This document shows positions 12,780-25,346 of a DNA stretch of 64,000 nucleotides, one piece after another. Position 1 is the stretch's first letter. Every line of letters starts with the position of its first letter. The position numbers and the translations under genes are program-made. This DNA comes from Karalla daura. Its lineage: Eukaryota; Chordata; Actinopteri; Chaetodontiformes; Leiognathidae. The notes under the pieces were generated by a model that saw only the letters and a program-made list of their open reading frames with translations, did no database searches and had not been told where the DNA came from. The stretch is from contig CM055198.1 of NCBI GenBank assembly GCA_029224185.1, positions 3,980,424 through 4,044,423 of the forward strand, written 5' to 3'.

Positions 12780-14195
12780 TCACCCCGGACCTGTCGTTTT
12801 GGCCGAGATCCCGACCCCGAGCGAGCGAGCCCAAACCCACCATTTGGGGTGTGAGCCGCCTCCGGGGTGGCCCACGCTCACTGGAAAAAGCAATACCGAT
12901 GCCGGATTTGATCCTGGAGCTGAGATATTAAAGCTCGCCGAAAGTGAAAAAAACGACCACCCCGGACCTGTCGTTTTGGCCGAGATCCCGACCCCGAGCG
13001 AGCGAGCCCAAACCCACCATTTGGGGTGTGAGCCGCCTCCGGGGTGGCCCACGCTCACTGGAAAAAGCAATACCGATGCCGGATTTGATCCTGGAGCTGA
13101 GATATTAAAGCTCGCCGAAAGTGAAAAAAACGACCACCCCGGACCTGTCGTTTTGGCCGAGATCCCGACCCCGAGCGAGCGAGCCCAAACCCACCATTTG
13201 GGGTGTGAGCCGCCTCCGGGGTGGCCCACGCTCACTGGAAAAAGCAATCCCGATGCCGGATTTGATCCTGGAGCTGAGATATTAAAGCTCGCCGAAAGTG
13301 AAAAAAACGACCACCCCGGACCTGTCGTTTTGGCCGAGATCCCGACCCCGAGCGAGCGAGCCCAAACCCACCATTTGGGGTGTGAGCCGCCTCCGGGGTG
13401 GCCCACGCTCACTGGAAAAAGCAATCCCGATGCCGGATTTGATCCTGGAGCTGAGATATTAAAGCTCGCCGAAAGTGAAAAAAACGACCACCCCGGACCT
13501 GTCGTTTTGGCCGAGATCCCGACCCCGAGCGAGCGAGCCCAAACCCACCATTTGGGGTGTGAGCCGCCTCCGGGGTGGCCCACGCTCACTGGAAAAAGCA
13601 ATCCCGATGCCGGATTTGATCCTGGAGCTGAGATATTAAAGCTCGCCGAAAGTGAAAAAAACGACCACCCCGGACCTGTCGTTTTGGCCGAGATCCCGAC
13701 CCCGAGCGAGCGAGCCCAAACCCACCATTTGGGGTGTGAGCCGCCTCCGGGGTGGCCCACGCTCACTGGAAAAAGCAATCCCGATACCGGATTTGATCCT
13801 GGAGCTGAGATATTAAAGCTCGCCGAAAGTGAAAAAAACGACCACCCCGGACCTGTCGTTTTGGCCGAGATCCAGACCCCGAGCGAGCGAGCCCAAACCC
13901 ACCATTTGGGGTGTGAGCCGCCTCCGGGGTGGCCCACGCTCACTGGAAAGAGCAATCCCGATGCCGGATTTGATCCTGGAGCTGAGATATTAAAGCTCGC
14001 CGAAAGTGAAAAAAACGACCACCCCGGACCTGTCGTTTTGGCCGAGATCCCGACCCCGAGCGAGCGAGCCCAAACCCACCATTTGGGGTGTGAGTCGCCT
14101 CCGGGGTGGCCCACGCTCACTGGAAAGAGCAATCCCGATGCCGGATTTGATCCTGGAGCTGAGATATTAAAGCTCGCCGAAAGTGAAAAAAACGA
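12780..14195. repeat. 8-monomer block (1,416 bp), duplicated at 40,746
   Basis: Two accgatgcc monomers, three consensus, one gataccgg, one ccag with aaagagc, and one gagtcgcc with aaagagc. The block 27,966 bp away has the same order plus private substitutions. Confidence 0.85.
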
Positions 14196-15611
14196 TCACC
14201 CCGGACCTGTCGTTTTGGCCGAGATCCCGACCCCGAGCGAGCGAGCCCAAACCCACCATTTGGGGTGTGAGCCGCCTCCGGGGTGGCCCACGCTCACTGG
14301 AAAAAGCAATCCCGATGCCGGATTTGATCCTGGAGCTGAGATATTAAAGCTCGCCGAAAGTGAAAAAAACGACCACCCCGGACCTGTCGTTTTGGCCGAG
14401 ATCCCGACCCCGAGCGAGCGAGCCCAAACCCACCATTTGGGGTGTGAGCCGCCTCCGGGGTGGCCCACGCTCACTGGAAAGAGCAATCCCGATGCCGGAT
14501 TTGATCCTGGAGCTGAGATATTAAAGCTCGCCGAAAGTGAAAAAAACGACCACCCCGGACCTGTCGTTTTGGCCGAGATCCCGACCCCGAGCGAGCGAGC
14601 CCAAACCCACCATTTGGGGTGTGAGCCGCCTCCGGGGTGGCCCACGCTCACTGGAAAAAGCAATACCGATGCCGGATTTGATGCTGGAGCTGAGATATTA
14701 AAGCTCGCCGAAAGTGAAAAAAACGACCACCCCGGACCTGTCGTTTTGGCCGAGATCCAGACCCCGAGCGAGCGAGCCCAAACCCACGACGTGGGGTGTG
14801 AGCCGCCTCCGGGGTGGCCCACGCTCACTGGAAAAAGCAATCCCGATACCGGATTTGATCCTGGAGCTGAGATATTAAAGCTCGCCGAAAGTGAAAAAAA
14901 CGACCACCCCGGACCTGTCGTTTTGGCCGAGATCCAGACCCCGAGCGAGCGAGCCCAAACCCACCATTTGGGGTGTGAGCCGCCTCCGGGGTGGCCCACG
15001 CTCACTGGAAAGAGCAATCCCGATGCCGGATTTGATCCTGGAGCTGAGATATTAAAGCTCGCCGAAAGTGAAAAAAACGACCACCCCGGACCTGTCGTTT
15101 TGGCCGAGATCCCGACCCCGAGCGAGCGAGCCCAAACCCACCATTTGGGGTGTGAGTCGCCTCCGGGGTGGCCCACGCTCACTGGAAAGATCAATCCCGA
15201 TGCCGGATTTGATCCTGGAGCTGAGATATTAAAGCTCGCCGAAAGTGAAAAAAACGACCACCCCGGACCTGTCGTTTTGGCCGAGATCCCGACCCCGAGC
15301 GAGCGAGCCCAAACCCACCATTTGGGGTGTGAGCCGCCTCCGGGGTGGCCCACGCTCACTGGAAAAAGCAATACCGATGCCGGATTTGATGCTGGAGCTG
15401 AGATATTAAAGCTCGCCGAAAGTGAAAAAAACAACCACCCCGGACCTGTCGTTTTGGCCGAGATCCAGACCCCGAGCGACCGAGCCCAAACCCACGATGT
15501 GGGGTGTGAGCCGCCTCCGGGGTGGCCCACGCTCACTGGAAAAAGCAATCCCGATACCGGATTTGATCCTGGAGCTGAGATATTAAAGCTCGCCGAAAGT
15601 GAAAAAAACGA
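14196..15611. repeat. family A HOR truncated after monomer 8
   Basis: The first eight monomers follow family A, including the rare G to C change at 15,480 (gagcgaccgag), found in only one other place, at 43,446, in the corresponding monomer. Monomers 9 and 10 are missing and the sequence passes into family B type monomers. Relative to the copy at 42,162 seven monomers are missing here, because the spacing between landmarks grows from 158 to 165 monomers across the junction. Confidence 0.82.
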
Positions 15612-18266
15612 CCACCCCGGACCTGTCGTTTTGGCCGAGATCCCGACCCCGAGCGAGCGAGCCCAAACCCACCATTTGGGGTGTGAGCCGCCTCCGGGGT
15701 GGCCCACGCTCACTGGAAAAAGCAATCCCGATGCCGGATTTGATCCTGGAGCTGAGATATTAAAGCTCGCCGAAAGTGAAAAAAACGACCACCCCGGACC
15801 TGTCGTTTTGGCCGAGATCCCGACCCCGAGCGAGCGAGCCCAAACCCACCATTTGGGGTGTGAGCCGCCTCCGGGGTGGCCCACGCTCACTGGAAAAAGC
15901 AATCCCGATGCCGGATTTGATCCTGGAGCTGAGATATTAAAGCTCGCCGAAAGTGAAAAAAACGACCACCCCGGACCTGTCGTTTTGGCCGAGATCCCGA
16001 CCCCGTGCGAGCGAGCCCAAACCCACCATTTGGGGTGTGAGCCGCCTCCGGGGTGGCCCACGCTCACTGGAAAAAGCAATCCCGATGCCGGATTTGATCC
16101 TGGAGCTGAGATATTAAAGCTCGCCGAAAGTGAAAAAAACGACCACCCCGGACCTGTCGTTTTGGCCGAGATCCCGACCCCGAGCGAGCGAGCCCAAACC
16201 CACCATTTGGGGTGTGAGCCGCCTCCGGGGTGGCCCACGCTCACTGGAAAAAGCAATCCCGATGCCGGATTTGATCCTGGAGCTGAGATATTAAAGCTCG
16301 CCGAAAGTGAAAAAAACGACCACCCCGGACCTGTCGTTTTAGCCGAGATCCCGACCCCGAGCGAGCGAGCCCAAACCCACCATTTGGGGTGTGAGCCGCC
16401 TCCGGGGTGGCCCACGCTCACTGGAAAAAGCAATACCGATGCCGGATTTGATCCTGGAGCTGAGATATTAAAGCTCGCCGAAAGTGAAAAAAACGACCAC
16501 CCCGGACCTGTCGTTTTGGCCGAGATCCCGACCCCGAGCGAGCGAGCCCAAACCCACCATTTGGGGTGTGAGCCGCCTCCGGGGTGGCCCACGCTCACTG
16601 GAAAAAGCAATCCCGATGCCGGATTTGATCCTGGAGCTGAGATATTAAAGCTCGCCGAAAGTGAAAAAAACGACCACCCCGGACCTGTCGTTTTGGCCGA
16701 GATCCAGACCCCGAGCGAGCGAGCCCAAACCCACCATTTGGGGTGTGAGCCGCCTCCGGGGTGGCCCACGCTCACTGGAAAAAGCAATCCCGATGCCGGA
16801 TTTGATCCTGGAGCTGAGATATTAAAGCTCGCCGAAAGTGTAAAAAACGACCACCCCGGACCTGTCGTTTTGGCCGAGATCCCGACCCCGAGCGAGCGAG
16901 CCCAAACCCACCATTTGGGGTGTGAGCCGCCTCCGGGGTGGCCCACGCTCACTGGAAAAAGCAATCCCGATGCCGGATTTGATCCTGGAACTGAGATATC
17001 AAAGCTCGCCGAAAGTGAAAAAAACGACCACCCCGGACCTGTCGTTTTGGCCGAGATCCCGACCCCGAGCGAGCGAGCCCAAACCCACCATTTGGGGTGT
17101 GAGCCGCCTCCGGGGTGGCCCACGCTCACTGGAAAAAGCAATCCCGATGCCGGATTTGATCCTGGAGCTGAGATATTAAAGCTCGCCGAAAGTGAAAAAA
17201 ACGACCACCCCGGACCTGTCGTTTTGGCCGAGATCCAGACCCCGAGCGAGCGAGCCCAAACCCACCATTTGGGGTGTGAGCCGCCTCCGGGGTGGCCCAC
17301 GCTCACTGGAAAAAGCAATCCCGATGCCGGATTTGATCCTGGAGCTGAGATATTAAAGCTCGCCGAAAGTGAAAAAAACGACCACCCCGGACCTGTCGTT
17401 TTGGCCGAGATCCCGACCCCGAGCGAGCGAGCCCAAACCCACCATTTGGGGTGTGAGCCGCCTCCGGGGTGGCCCACGCTCACTGGAAAAAGCAATCCCG
17501 ATGCCGGATTTGATCCTGGATCTGAGATATCAAAGCTCGCCGAAAGTGAAAAAAACGACCACCCCGGACCTGTCGTTTTGGCCGAGATCCAGACCCCGAG
17601 CGAGCGAGCCCAAACCCACCATTTGGGGTGTGAGCCGCCTCCGGGGTGGCCCACGCTCACTGGAAAAAGCAGTCCCGATGCCGGATTTGATCCTGGAGCT
17701 GAGATATTAAAGCTCGCCGAAAGTGAAAAAAACGACCACCCCGGACCTGTCGTTTTAGCCGAGATCCCGACCCCGAGCGAGCGAGCCCAAACCCACCATT
17801 TGGGGTGTGAGCCGCCTCCGGGGTGGCCCACGCTCACTGGAAAAAGCAATCCCGATGCCGGATTTGATCCTGGAGCTGAGATATTAAAGCTCGCCGAAAG
17901 TGAAAAAAACGACCACCCCGGACCTGTCGTTTTGGCCGAGATCCCGACCCCGAGCGAGCGAGCCCAAACCCACCATTTGGGGTGTGAGCCGCCTCTGGGG
18001 TGGCCCACGCTCACTGGAAAAAGCAATCCCGATGCCGGATTTGATCCTGGAGCTGAGATATTAAAGCTCGCCGAAAGTGAAAAAAACGACCACCCCGGAC
18101 CTGTCGTTTTGGCCGAGATCCCGACCCCGAGCGAGCGAGCCCAAACCCACCATTTGGGGTGTGAGTCGCCTCCGGGGTGGCCCACGCTCACTGGAAAGAG
18201 CAATCCCGATGCCGGATTTGATCCTGGAGCTGAGATATTAAAGCTCGCCGAAAGTGAAAAAAACGA
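15612..18266. repeat. 15-monomer entry into family B
   Basis: Successive landmarks are gtgcgagcg (16,006), gttttagcc with accgatgcc, ccag followed by gtgtaaaaaac (T at 16,841), ggaactgagatatc (16,990), ggatctgagatatc (17,521) and aaaaagcagtccc (near 17,672). A private C to T lies at 17,996. These landmarks recur in the same order 29,205 bp further on (45,211; 46,046; 46,195). Confidence 0.8.
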
Positions 18267-19682
18267 TCACCCCGGACCTTTCGTTTTGGCCGAGATCCCG
18301 ACCCCGAGCGAGCGAGCCCAAACCCACCATTTGGGGTGTGAGCCGCCTCCGGGGTGGCCCACGCTCACTGGAAAAAGCAGTCCCGATGCCGGATTTGATC
18401 CTGGAGCTGAGATATTAAAGCTCGCCGAAAGTGAAAAAAACGACCACCCCGGACCTGTCGTTTTAGCCGAGATCCCGACCCCGAGCGAGCGAGCCCAAAC
18501 CCACCATTTGGGGTGTGAGCCGCCTCCGGGGTGGCCCACGCTCACTGGAAAAAGCAATCCCGATGCCGGATTTGATCCTGGAGCTGAGATATTAAAGCTC
18601 GCCGAAAGTGAAAAAAACGACCACCCCGGACCTGTCGTTTTGGCCGAGATCCCGACCCCGAGCGAGCGAGCCCAAACCCACCATTTGGGGTGTGAGCCGC
18701 CTCCGGGGTGGCCCACGCTCACTGGAAAAAGCAGTCCCGATGCCGGATTTGATCCTGGAGCTGAGATATTAAAGCTCGCCGAAAGTGAAAAAAACGACCA
18801 CCCCGGACCTGTCGTTTTGGCCGAGATCCCGACCCCGAGCGAGCGAGCCCAAACCCACCATTTGGGGTGTGAGCCGCCTCCGGGGTGGCCCACGCTCACT
18901 GGAAAAAGCAATCCCGATGCTGGATTTGATCCTGGAGCTGAGATATTAAAGCTCGCCGAAAGTGAAAAAAACGACCACCCCGGACCTGTCGTTTTAGCCG
19001 AGATCCCGACCCCGAGCGAGCGAGCCCAAACCCACCATTTGGGGTGTGAGCCGCCTCCGGGGTGGCCCACGCTCACTGGAAAAAGCAATCCCGATGCCGG
19101 ATTTGATCCTGGAGCTGAGATATTAAAGCTCGCCGAAAGTGAAAAAAACGACCACCCCGGACCTGTCGTTTTAGCCGAGATCCCGACCCCGAGCGAGCGA
19201 GCCCAAACCCACCATTTGGGGTGTGAGCCGCCTCCGGGGTGGCCCACGCTCACTGGAAAAAGCAATCCCGATGCCGGATTTGATCCTGGAGCTGAGATAT
19301 TAAAGCTCGCCGAAAGTGAAAAAAACGACCACCCCGGACCTGTCGTTTTAGCCGAGATCCCGACCCCGAGCGAGCGAGCCCAAACCCACCATTTGGGGTG
19401 TGAGCCGCCTCCGGGGTGGCCCACGCTCACTGGAAAAAGCAATCCCGATGCCGGATTTGATCCTGGAGCTGAGATATTAAAGCTAGCCGAAAGTGAAAAA
19501 AACGACCACCCCGGACCTGTCGTTTTGGCCGAGATCCCGACCCCGAGCGAGCGAGCCCAAACCCACCATTTGGGGTGTGAGTCGCCTCCGGGGTGGCCCA
19601 CGCTCACTGGAAAGAGCAATCCCGATGCCGGATTTGATCCTGGAGCTGAGATATTAAAGCTCGCCGAAAGTGAAAAAAACGA
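18267..19682. repeat. 8-monomer family B block with rare ggacctttcg start
   Basis: It begins with the gatcac marker followed 13 bp later by a rare G to T (18,280), seen once more at 51,379. It contains two aaaaagcagtccc monomers, several gttttagcc monomers and an agctagcc monomer (A at 19,485), and closes with gagtcgcc plus aaagagc. Confidence 0.78.
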
Positions 19683-22600
19683 TCACCCCGGACCTGTCGT
19701 TTTGGCCGAGATCCCGACCCCGAGCGAGCGAGCCCAAACCCACCATTTGGGGTGTGAGCCGCCTCCGGGGTGGCCCACGCTCACTGGAAAAAGCAATACC
19801 GATGCCGGATTTGATCCTGGAGCTGAGATATTAAAGCTCGCCGAAAGTGAAAAAAACGACCACCCCGGACCTGTCGTTTTGGCCGAGATCCCGACCCCGA
19901 GCGAGCGAGCCCAAACCCACCATTTGGGGTGTGAGCCGCCTCCGGGGTGGCCCACGCTCACTGGAAAAAGCAATACCGATGCCGGATTTGATCCTGGAGC
20001 TGAGATATTAAAGCTCGCCGAAAGTGAAAAAAACGACCACCCCGGACCTGTCGTTTTGGCCGAGATCCCGACCCCGAGCGAGCGAGCCCAAACCCACCAT
20101 TTGGGGTGTGAGCCGCCTCCGGGGTGGCCCACGCTCACTGGAAAAAGCAATCCCGATGCCGGATTTGATCCTGGAGCTGAGATATTAAAGCTCGCCGAAA
20201 GTGAAAAAAACGACCACCCCGGACCTGTCGTTTTGGCCGAGATCCAGACCCCGAGCGAGCGAGCCCAAACCCACCATTTGGGGTGTGAGCCGCCTCCGGG
20301 GTGGCCCACGCTCACTGGAAAAAGCAATCCCGATGCCGGATTTGATCCTGGAGCTGAGATATTAAAGCTCGCCGAAAGTGTAAAAAACGACCACCCCGGA
20401 CCTGTCGTTTTGGCCGAGATCCCGACCCCGAGCGAGCGAGCCCAAACCCACCATTTGGGGTGTGAGCCGCCTCCGGGGTGGCCCACGCTCACTGGAAAAA
20501 GCAATCCCGATGCCGGATTTGATCCTGGATCTGAGATATCAAAGCTCGCCGAAAGTGAAAAAAACGACCACCCCGGACCTGTCGTTTTGGCCGAGATCCC
20601 GACCCCGAGCGAGCGAGCCCAAACCCACCATTTGGGGTGTGAGCCGCCTCCGGGGTGGCCCACGCTCACTGGAAAAAGCAATCCCGATGCCGGATTTGAT
20701 CCTGGAGCTGAGATATTAAAGCTCGCCGAAAGTGAAAAAAACGACCACCCCGGACCTGTCGTTTTGGCCGAGATCCAGACCCCGAGCGAGCGAGCCCAAA
20801 CCCACCATTTGGGGTGTGAGCCGCCTCCGGGGTGGCCCACGCTCACTGGAAAAAGCAATCCCGATGCCGGATTTGATCCTGGAGCTGAGATATTAAAGCT
20901 CGCCGAAAGTGAAAAAAACGACCACCCCGGACCTGTCGTTTTGGCCGAGATCCCGACCCCGAGCGAGCGAGCCCAAACCCACCATTTGGGGTGTGAGCCG
21001 CCTCCGGGGTGGCCCACGCTCACTGGAAAAAGCAATCCCGATGCCGGATTTGATCCTGGATCTGAGATATCAAAGCTCGCCGAAAGTGAAAAAAACGACC
21101 ACCCCGGACCTGTCGTTTTGGCCGAGATCCCGACCCCGAGCGAGCGAGCCCAAACCCACCATTTGGGGTGTGAGCCGCCTCCGGGGTGGCCCACGCTCAC
21201 TGGAAAAAGCAGTCCCGATGCCGGATTTGATCCTGGAGCTGAGATATTAAAGCTCGCCGAAAGTGAAAAAAACGACCACCCCGGACCTGTCGTTTTAGCC
21301 GAGATCCCGACCCCGAGCGAGCGAGCCCAAACCCACCATTTGGGGTGTGAGCCGCCTCCGGGGTGGCCCACGCTCACTGGAAAAAGCAATCCCGATGCCG
21401 GATTTGATCCTGGAGCTGAGATATTAAAGCTCGCCGAAAGTGAAAAAAACGACCACCCCGGACCTGTCGTTTTGGCCGAGATCCCGACCCCGAGCGAGCG
21501 AGCCCAAACCCACCATTTGGGGTGTGAGCCGCCTCCGGGGTGGCCCACGCTCACTGGAAAAAGCAATCCCGATGCCGGATTTGATCCTGGAGCTGAGATA
21601 TTAAAGCTCGCCGAAAGTGAAAAAAACGACCACCCCGGACCTGTCGTTTTGGCCGAGATCCCGACCCCGAGCGAGCGAGCCCAAACCCACCATTTGGGGT
21701 GTGAGCCGCCTCCGGGGTGGCCCACGCTCACTGGAAAAAGCAATCCCGATGCTGGATTTGATCCTGGAGCTGAGATATTAAAGCTCGCCGAAAGTGAAAA
21801 AAACGACCACCCCGGACCTGTCGTTTTAGCCGAGATCCCGACCCCGAGCGAGCGAGCCCAAACCCACCATTTGGGGTGTGAGCCGCCTCCGGGGTGGCCC
21901 ACGCTCACTGGGAAAAGCAATCCCGATGCCGGATTTGATCCTGGAGCTGAGATATTAAAGCTAGCCGAAAGTGAAAAAAACGACCACCCCGGACCTGTCG
22001 TTTTGGCCGAGATCCCGACCCCGAGCGAGCGAGCCCAAACCCACCATTTGGGGTGTGAGCCGCCTCCGGGGTGGCCCACGCTCACTGGAAAAAGCAGTCC
22101 CGATGCCGGATTTGATCCTGGAGCTGAGATATTAAAGCTCGCCGAAAGTGAAAAAAACGACCACCCCGGACCTGTCGTTTTAGCCGAGATCCCGACCCCG
22201 AGCGAGCGAGCCCAAACCCACCATTTGGGGTGTGAGCCGCCTCCGGGGTGGCCCACGCTCACTGGAAAAAGCAATCCCGATGCCGGATTTGATCCTGGAG
22301 CTGAGATATTAAAGCTCGCCGAAAGTGAAAAAAACGACCACCCCGGACCTGTCGTTTTGGCCGAGATCCCGACCCCGAGCGAGCGAGCCCAAACCCACCA
22401 TTTGGGGTGTGAGCCGCCTCCGGGGTGGCCCACGCTCACTGGAAAAAGCAATCCCGATGCCGGATTTGATCCTGGAGCTGAGATATTAAAGCTCGCCGAA
22501 AGTGAAAAAAACGACCACCCCGGACCTGTCGTTTTAGCCGAGATCCCGACCCCGAGCGAGCGAGCCCAAACCCACCATTTGGGGTGTGAGCCGCCTCCGG

Positions 22601-25346
22601 GGTGGCCCACGCTCACTGGAAAAAGCAATCCCGATGCCGGATTTGATCCTGGAGCTGAGATATTAAAGCTCGCCGAAAGTGAAAAAAACGACCACCCCGG
22701 ACCTGTCGTTTTGGCCGAGATCCCGACCCCGAGCGAGCGAGCCCAAACCCACCATTTGGGGTGTGAGCCGCCTCCGGGGTGGCCCACGCTCACTGGAAAA
22801 AGCAATCCCGATGCCGGATTTGATCCTGGAGCTGAGATATTAAAGCTCGCCGAAAGTGAAAAAAACGACCACCCCGGACCTGTCGTTTTGGCCGAGATCC
22901 CGACCCCGAGCGAGCGAGCCCAAACCCACCATTTGGGGTGTGAGCCGCCTCCGGGGTGGCCCACGCTCACTGGAAAAAGCAATCCCGATGCTGGATTTGA
23001 TCCTGGAGCTGAGATATTAAAGCTCGCCGAAAGTGAAAAAAACGACCACCCCGGACCTGTCGTTTTAGCCGAGATCCCGACCCCGAGCGAGCGAGCCCAA
23101 ACCCACCATTTGGGGTGTGAGCCGCCTCCGGGGTGGCCCACGCTCACTGGAAAAAGCAATCCCGATGCCGGATTTGATCCTGGAGCTGAGATATTAAAGC
23201 TAGCCGAAAGTGAAAAAAACGACCACCCCGGACCTGTCGTTTTGGCCGAGATCCCGACCCCGAGCGAGCGAGCCCAAACCCACCATTTGGGGTGTGAGCC
23301 GCCTCCGGGGTGGCCCACGCTCACTGGAAAAAGCAGTCCCGATGCCGGATTTGATCCTGGAGCTGAGATATTAAAGCTCGCCGAAAGTGAAAAAAACGAC
23401 CACCCCGGACCTGTCGTTTTAGCCGAGATCCCGACCCCGAGCGAGCGAGCCCAAACCCACCATTTGGGGTGTGAGCCGCCTCCGGGGTGGCCCACGCTCA
23501 CTGGAAAAAACAATCCCGATGCCGGATTTGATCCTGGAGCTGAGATATTAAAGCTCGCCGAAAGTGAAAAAAACGACCACCCCGGACCTGTCGTTTTGGC
23601 CGAGATCCCGACCCCGAGCGAGCGAGCCCAAACCCACCATTTGGGGTGTGAGCCGCCTCCGGGGTGGCCCACGCTCACTGGAAAAAGCAATCCCGATGCC
23701 GGATTTGATCCTGGAGCTGAGATATTAAAGCTCGCCGAAAGTGAAAAAAACGACCACCCCGGACCTGTCGTTTTGGCCGAGATCCCGACCCCGAGCGAGC
23801 GAGCCCAAACCCACCATTTGGGGTGTGAGCCGCCTCCGGGGTGGCCCACGCTCACTGGAAAAAGCAATCCCGATGCTGGATTTGATCCTGGAGCTGAGAT
23901 ATTAAAGCTCGCCGAAAGTGAAAAAAACGACCACCCCGGACCTGTCGTTTTAGCCGAGATCCCGACCCCGAGCGAGCGAGCCCAAACCCACCATTTGGGG
24001 TGTGAGCCGCCTCCGGGGTGGCCCACGCTCACTGGAAAAAGCAATCCCGATGCCGGATTTGATCCTGGAGCTGAGATATTAAAGCTCGCCGAAAGTGAAA
24101 AAAACGACCACCCCGGACCTGTCGTTTTGGCCGAGATCCCGACCCCGAGCGAGCGAGCCCAAACCCACCATTTGGGGTGTGAGCCGCCTCCGGGGTGGCC
24201 CACGCTCACTGGAAAAAGCAATCCCGATGCCGGATTTGATCCTGGAGCTGAGATATTAAAGCTCGCCGAAAGTGAAAAAAACGACCACCCCGGACCTGTC
24301 GTTTTAGCCGAGATCCCGACCCCGAGCGAGCGAGCCCAAACCCACCATTTGGGGTGTGAGCCGCCTCCGGGGTGGCCCACGCTCACTGGAAAAAGCAATC
24401 CCGATGCCGGATTTGATCCTGGAGCTGAGATATTAAAGCTCGCCGAAAGTGAAAAAAACGACCACCCCGGACCTGTCGTTTTAGCCGAGATCCCGACCCC
24501 GAGCGAGCGAGCCCAAACCCACCATTTGGGGTGTGAGCCGCCTCCGGGGTGGCCCACGCTCACTGGAAAAAGCAATCCCGATGCCGGATTTGATCCTGGA
24601 GCTGAGATATTAAAGCTAGCCGAAAGTGAAAAAAACGACCACCCCGGACCTGTCGTTTTGGCCGAGATCCCGACCCCGAGCGAGCGAGCCCAAACCCACC
24701 ATTTGGGGTGTGAGTCGCCTCCGGGGTGGCCCACGCTCACTGGAAAGAGCAATCCCGATGCCGGATTTGATCCTGGAGCTGAGATATTAAAGCTCGCCGA
24801 AAGTGAAAAAAACGACCACCCCGGACCTGTCGTTTTAGCCGAGATCCCGACCCCGAGCGAGCGAGCCCAAACCCACCATTTGGGGTGTGAGCCGCCTCCG
24901 GGGTGGCCCACGCTCACTGGAAAAAGCAATCCCGATGCCGGATTTGATCCTGGAGCTGAGATATTAAAGCTCGCCGAAAGTGAAAAAAACGACCACCCCG
25001 GACCTGTCGTTTTAGCCGAGATCCCGACCCCGAGCGAGCGAGCCCAAACCCACCATTTGGGGTGTGAGCCGCCTCCGGGGTGGCCCACGCTCACTGGAAA
25101 AAGCAATCCCGATGCCGGATTTGATCCTGGAGCTGAGATATTAAAGCTAGCCGAAAGTGAAAAAAACGACCACCCCGGACCTGTCGTTTTGGCCGAGATC
25201 CCGACCCCGAGCGAGCGAGCCCAAACCCACCATTTGGGGTGTGAGTCGCCTCCGGGGTGGCCCACGCTCACTGGAAAGAGCAATCCCGATGCCGGATTTG
25301 ATCCTGGAGCTGAGATATTAAAGCTCGCCGAAAGTGAAAAAAACGA
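19683..25346. repeat. family B super-unit, 32 monomers (5,664 bp)
   Basis: Landmarks in order are two accgatgcc monomers, gtgtaaaaaac (20,381), ggatctgagatatc (20,530 and 21,061), aaaaagcagtccc (21,212; 22,097; 23,336), agctagcc (21,963; 23,202; 24,618; 25,149) and a rare aaaaaacaatccc (23,510). Up to about 24 kb every landmark recurs exactly 5,664 bp later in the next unit. After that this copy has four more monomers. Confidence 0.87.
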
